From positions 4,283,660 through 4,347,659 of the forward strand of contig CM017567.1 in the NCBI GenBank assembly GCA_007844125.1: a stretch of DNA of 64,000 nt. The letters are read 5' to 3'. Under the pieces are notes generated by a model. That model was given only the letters and a program-made list of their open reading frames with translations, was not told the origin of the DNA and searched no databases. Made by a program: the position numbers and the translations under genes. Positions 60,540 to 64,000 of this stretch are shown here, piece after piece. Numbering within the stretch: position 1 is the stretch's first letter; each line of letters begins with the position of its first letter. Origin of the DNA: Sinonovacula constricta (Eukaryota > Mollusca > Bivalvia > Cardiida > Solecurtidae).

Positions 60540-62438
60540 TACCTTCTGACATTCATGCTGTTGTGTACCTACTGATATCCATGCTGTTGTGTTCTTTTCA
60601 GATATTTACTCTATTGTGTTCTTTATAGATACTGGGTATCTGTTAGGTATCTTCTGATATTCATGTTGTTGTGTATCTACTGATATTGATGCTGTTGTGT
60701 ACCTTCTGATACTCATGCTGTTGTGTACCTACTGATATACATGCTGTTGTGTACCTACTGATATTCATGATGTTGTGTACCTACAGATATTCATGCTGTT
60801 GTGTACCTTCTGATATTCATGCTGTTGTGTACCTACTGATATTGATGCTGTTGTGTATCTACTGATATTGATGCTGTTGTGTATCTACTGAAATTCATGC
60901 TGTTGTGTATCTACTGACATTCATGCTGTTGTGTATCTACTGATATCCATGCTGTTGTGTACCTACTGATATTCATGATGTTGTGTACCTACTGATATTC
61001 ATGCTGTTGTGTACCTTCTGTTATTCATGCTGTTGTGTACCTACTGATATTCATGCTGTTGTGTATCTACTGACATTCATGCTGTTGTGTATCTACTGAT
61101 ATTGATGCTGTTATGTATCTACTGAAATTCATGTTGTTGTGTATCTACTGATATTCATGCTGTTGTGTACCTACTGATATCCATGCTGTTGTGTACCTAC
61201 TGATATTCATGATGTTGTGTACCTACTGACATTCATGCTGTTTTGTATCTACTGATATTTATGCTGTTGTGTACCTACTGATATTCATGCTGTTGTGTAC
61301 CTACTGATATCCATGCTGTTGTGTACCTACTGATATTCATGCTGTTGTGTACCTACTGATATTCGTGATGTTGTGTACCAACTTATATTCATGCTGTTGT
61401 GTACCTACTGATATTCATGCTGTTGTGTACCTACTGATATTCATGATGTTGTGTATCTACTGACATTCATGCTGTCGTATACCTACTGATATTCATGCTG
61501 TTGTGTATCTACTGATATTCATGCTGTTGTATACCTACTGATATTCATGCTGTTGTGTATCTACTGAAATTCATGATGTTATGTACCTACTGATATCCAT
61601 GCTGTTGTGTACCTACTGAAATTCATGCTGTTGTGTACCTACTGATACTCATGATGTTGTGTACCTACTGATATTCATGCTGTTGTGTACCTACTAATAT
61701 TCATGTTGTTGTGTATCTACTGATATTCATGCTATTGTGTATCTACTGATATTCATGCTTTTGTGTACCTACTGATATTGATGCTATTGTTTATCTTCGA
61801 ATATTCATGCTGTTGTGTATCTACTGATATTCATGCTGTTATGTCCGTACTAATATTCATGCTGTTGTTTATCTTCTGATATTCATGCTGTTGTGCATCT
61901 TCTGTTATTCATGCTGTTTTATACCTTACTGTTATAATTCATGCTGTTGTGTTCCCTACTGATATTGTGTAGCTGTATACCCTACTGATCTTTGTGGTTC
62001 TTTACCTATTGATATCTGTGTTATTGTGTGCTATCCTGGTATCAATGTAGCTATTAGTGTAACCTATCTACATTCATGTAGTTGTGTACCTACTGATATT
62101 CATGAAGTTGTGTACTATCCTGGTATTAATGTAGTTGTGTACCTTATCTACATTAATGTAGTTGTGTACCATATCTATATTCATGTAGTTGCTTACCAAA
62201 TAATTTTTATGTAGTTGTTTACCATCCTGGTATTAATGTAGTTGTGTACCTTATGTACATTAATGTAGTTGTGTGCCATATCTATATTCATGTAGTTGTG
62301 GATATTTTGTAGTTATCTACTGATATTTGTGTAGTTGTTTACCTCCCCTGTATTGGTGCAGTTGTGTATACTAGTCGTGTACCTTCTGTAAGTTTGTAGT
62401 TATGCACCTACTGATATTTGTGTAGTTGTGTATACCAT
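60540..62438 (+). repeat. 26-bp satellite, about 70 units (1.9 kb)
   Basis: The unit is TACTGATATTCATGCTGTTG plus TGTACC. Central units differ at one or two positions, mainly ACC/ATC and GCTG/GATG. The last 500 bp shift to a second unit type with ATGTAGTTGTGTACC and ATATCTATATTC and to irregular lengths. Since 26 is not a multiple of three, no frame stays open. Confidence 0.95.
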
Positions 62439-63399
62439 GGCTACTGGGTGCAGGTGAACACTTAGGTGTACATCTGCCTCTTCTAACAGACACTTCACTT
62501 TACAGCTTTAATTAACATGATAGCATCATCATTCTCATACCATTTTCCAGAGCTATTTTTCGCAACAGTTTTTACTCATTTCAATGATGTTTAGCATACT
62601 TGATTGGTAGTTTCAATTTTTTAAGTACTTAAGCCTTCCTGAAAGTGTGTTTCATAGCAAAACCTAAACTACATGAAATCATTTGACCTGTCATTTCCTG
62701 TAAATATGCAATGCATATCAGCAACTGAAATTGCAACAAATTACATTTCAATTTGCAACTTAGTTTTATCAACATTGATATGAATAGATTGCTGCTGAAA
62801 TTAGTTTTAACACAATTTAACAACGTAAAAAGCAAACTTAAAATGTAATGGACCACAGAAAGGAACATGAGATATTCCAATACAGCAATTGCAAGACTTG
62901 TTTTCAATCTGTTTTGAATTGACAGATAACAAGATAAAAATCATTTCCACAAAACAGATAAGGAGAAATGATGCAATTTTATATTGATGGAATGGCCATC
63001 CAATTAACATGCCTCCTTTAATTTTAATTAACAGCCATAACGTATTCACAGGGACGAAGATAACACATGATAAGTGCTGCATTTTACATCCCATTACAGT
63101 GCAGGAAGCCTGTCTAAACACAGGAAAAACAGGAGGGAGGTCTGCGGAACAAATAAAAATAAGAGGAAACCATGCATTTGGAATAAAGTTCTTCACTTGG
63201 TGGAATAACATATAGAGTGGAGTGGCATAAGGTTCAAACAGTGCTGTATTTGACCCTTACCCACAAATTTCTTATAAACACTGTAAAAAATCAGTGCTTA
63301 CTTACATGTAATCACATCATGTCATGATGTGACATACTACAATGTTATTTTAAGTTTTGGTTTTAAAATACATCGCAACAACTAATTATGGTCATTTTA

Positions 63400-63530
63400 G
63401 TGATGTCCAGCTGTTTTAGTGGCGGAAGACCCCAGACAAATGGTGGGAGTAGAGCCAGCGGCGCACATCAAGTCAGCTGGAAATCCTTTCCAATTTAACT
63501 TAAGACCATGCACCAAGGACTTAATACTTC
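63400..63530 (-). mobile_element. SINE family B fragment
   Basis: It contains GCGGAAGACCCCAGACAAAT and GCGCACATCAAGTCAGCTGG, matching the body of the 58.6-kb copy; the head is degenerate. Confidence 0.5.
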
Positions 63531-63749
63531 AATGGCTGATTCAGACTGTTTATGTCAGAATGACATTGCTGAGTGTAATCATGTCAGATGTCATGCTACA
63601 TTAACACAAGCAGCACTGTTATTTCTTTGAGTTAATACCTCTGTGAAAGGGTGTTGTATAAACTCACATAAATTAAATCCCTCATTTCTTCCAATTTCAG
63701 TACATAAAGACAGTATCTTGGAACTTTCAAAAATTTAACAAACTTAAAC

Positions 63750-63928
63750 TTGAAGTCTACTTTTTAAGAATTGATCAGTCTTAAGAAAACATTCAGATCA
63801 CAGGATCTGCATGGCTTGCTGCGGGGTCTCTAGCCAAATGTCTAATTACCTTTGCATACAATTTGTTGGTAAACAACAATGAAGTTTTCATTGCTTAGTT
63901 GTAAATGCAGCATAATGAGGGTATAGCA
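63750..63928. mobile_element. Foldback MITE copy, left side degenerate
   Basis: It contains GATCACAGGATCTGCATGGC and TTGCTGCGGGGTCTCTAGCC, then CCTTTGCATACAATTTG, and ends GCAGCATAATGAGGGTATA. Confidence 0.6.
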
Positions 63929-64000
63929 CATTTTTTAATGTGATATCGACTGTATGAACCAATTTATTCTCAAACAACCAAATAAATTTAAGTCATTTTC

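Larger units (their letters stand above)
57066..64000 (-). other. RECK intron upstream of the 57.0-kb exon (partial)
   Basis: No further RECK exon was found here on inspection, so this is taken as the partial intron preceding the first visible exon. It holds SINE copies, foldback elements and the 1.9-kb 26-bp satellite. Stretches 58900-59700 and 62500-63230 show no repeat that I recognise. The latter is a compact, mixed-composition block with several overlapping open frames, more like conserved non-coding DNA than a gene. Confidence 0.5.

Noticed and set aside
60540..62438. CRISPR array
   Set aside because: The repeats are head to tail with no unique spacers, in a eukaryotic intron.
62807..63211. 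Upstream RECK exon (CC-containing frame)
   Set aside because: The Cys pair is not followed by the C-R-x-x-C signature, and no acceptor/donor pair gives the needed phase 0.

Overview
The window is AT-rich, intron-dominated animal DNA. There is no operon structure, no long open frame and no bacterial-type gene. Small exons with canonical splice sites, many tRNA-derived SINEs, short foldback and terminal-inverted-repeat elements and many satellites indicate a metazoan. A mollusc, perhaps a bivalve, is my best guess from the texture of the repeats, but nothing in the sequence proves it.

One gene can be recognised. Three short minus-strand exons at 57.0 kb, 53.2 kb and 17.8 kb have consensus acceptors and donors and compatible phases. 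Joined in that order they encode a stretch that matches the N-terminal cysteine-knot region of RECK, the GPI-anchored protein with Kazal motifs. The C-x9-C pair closing the first knot, the Pro-Gly-Val turn and the CC-x7-C-R-x-A-C start of the second knot all keep the spacing I remember for the vertebrate protein. The gene runs right to left. Its 5' exons should lie beyond base 64000 and its 3' exons below base 17742 or beyond base 1. The intron between the last two exons is 35.3 kb, so almost the whole window is RECK intron.

The introns are mobile-element debris. (1) A foldback MITE of about 190-215 bp, with a long imperfect palindrome and inverted ends like TTAACTCTTAGCCTGCTAAG, occurs about 35 times. 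(2) At least four tRNA-derived SINE families are present. One copy with a perfect 13-bp target duplication sits inside another SINE. (3) A second family of about 400-510 bp with ends like AAAGGTGGTATCCAACAGTTT has three copies. (4) A 966-bp pogo/Tigger-type element with TA duplications keeps the first 20 codons of a CENP-B-like DNA-binding domain.

Tandem arrays include a 14 x 37-bp satellite (19.9-20.4 kb), a 28/56-bp dimeric array (33.2-34.1 kb), a 7 x 30-bp array (49.9-50.1 kb) and a 1.9-kb, 26-bp satellite (60.5-62.4 kb). The most unusual observation is that three MITE copies contain internal tandem expansions. In the clearest (18.6-19.0 kb) the central hairpin has become a 19-bp minisatellite in which each unit is itself a small palindrome, while both outer ends of the element are intact.

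Several repeat-free stretches look like conserved regulatory DNA, but this cannot be tested without alignment. No convincing second gene was found. A 92-codon minus-strand frame at 9.4-9.6 kb is the best weak candidate.
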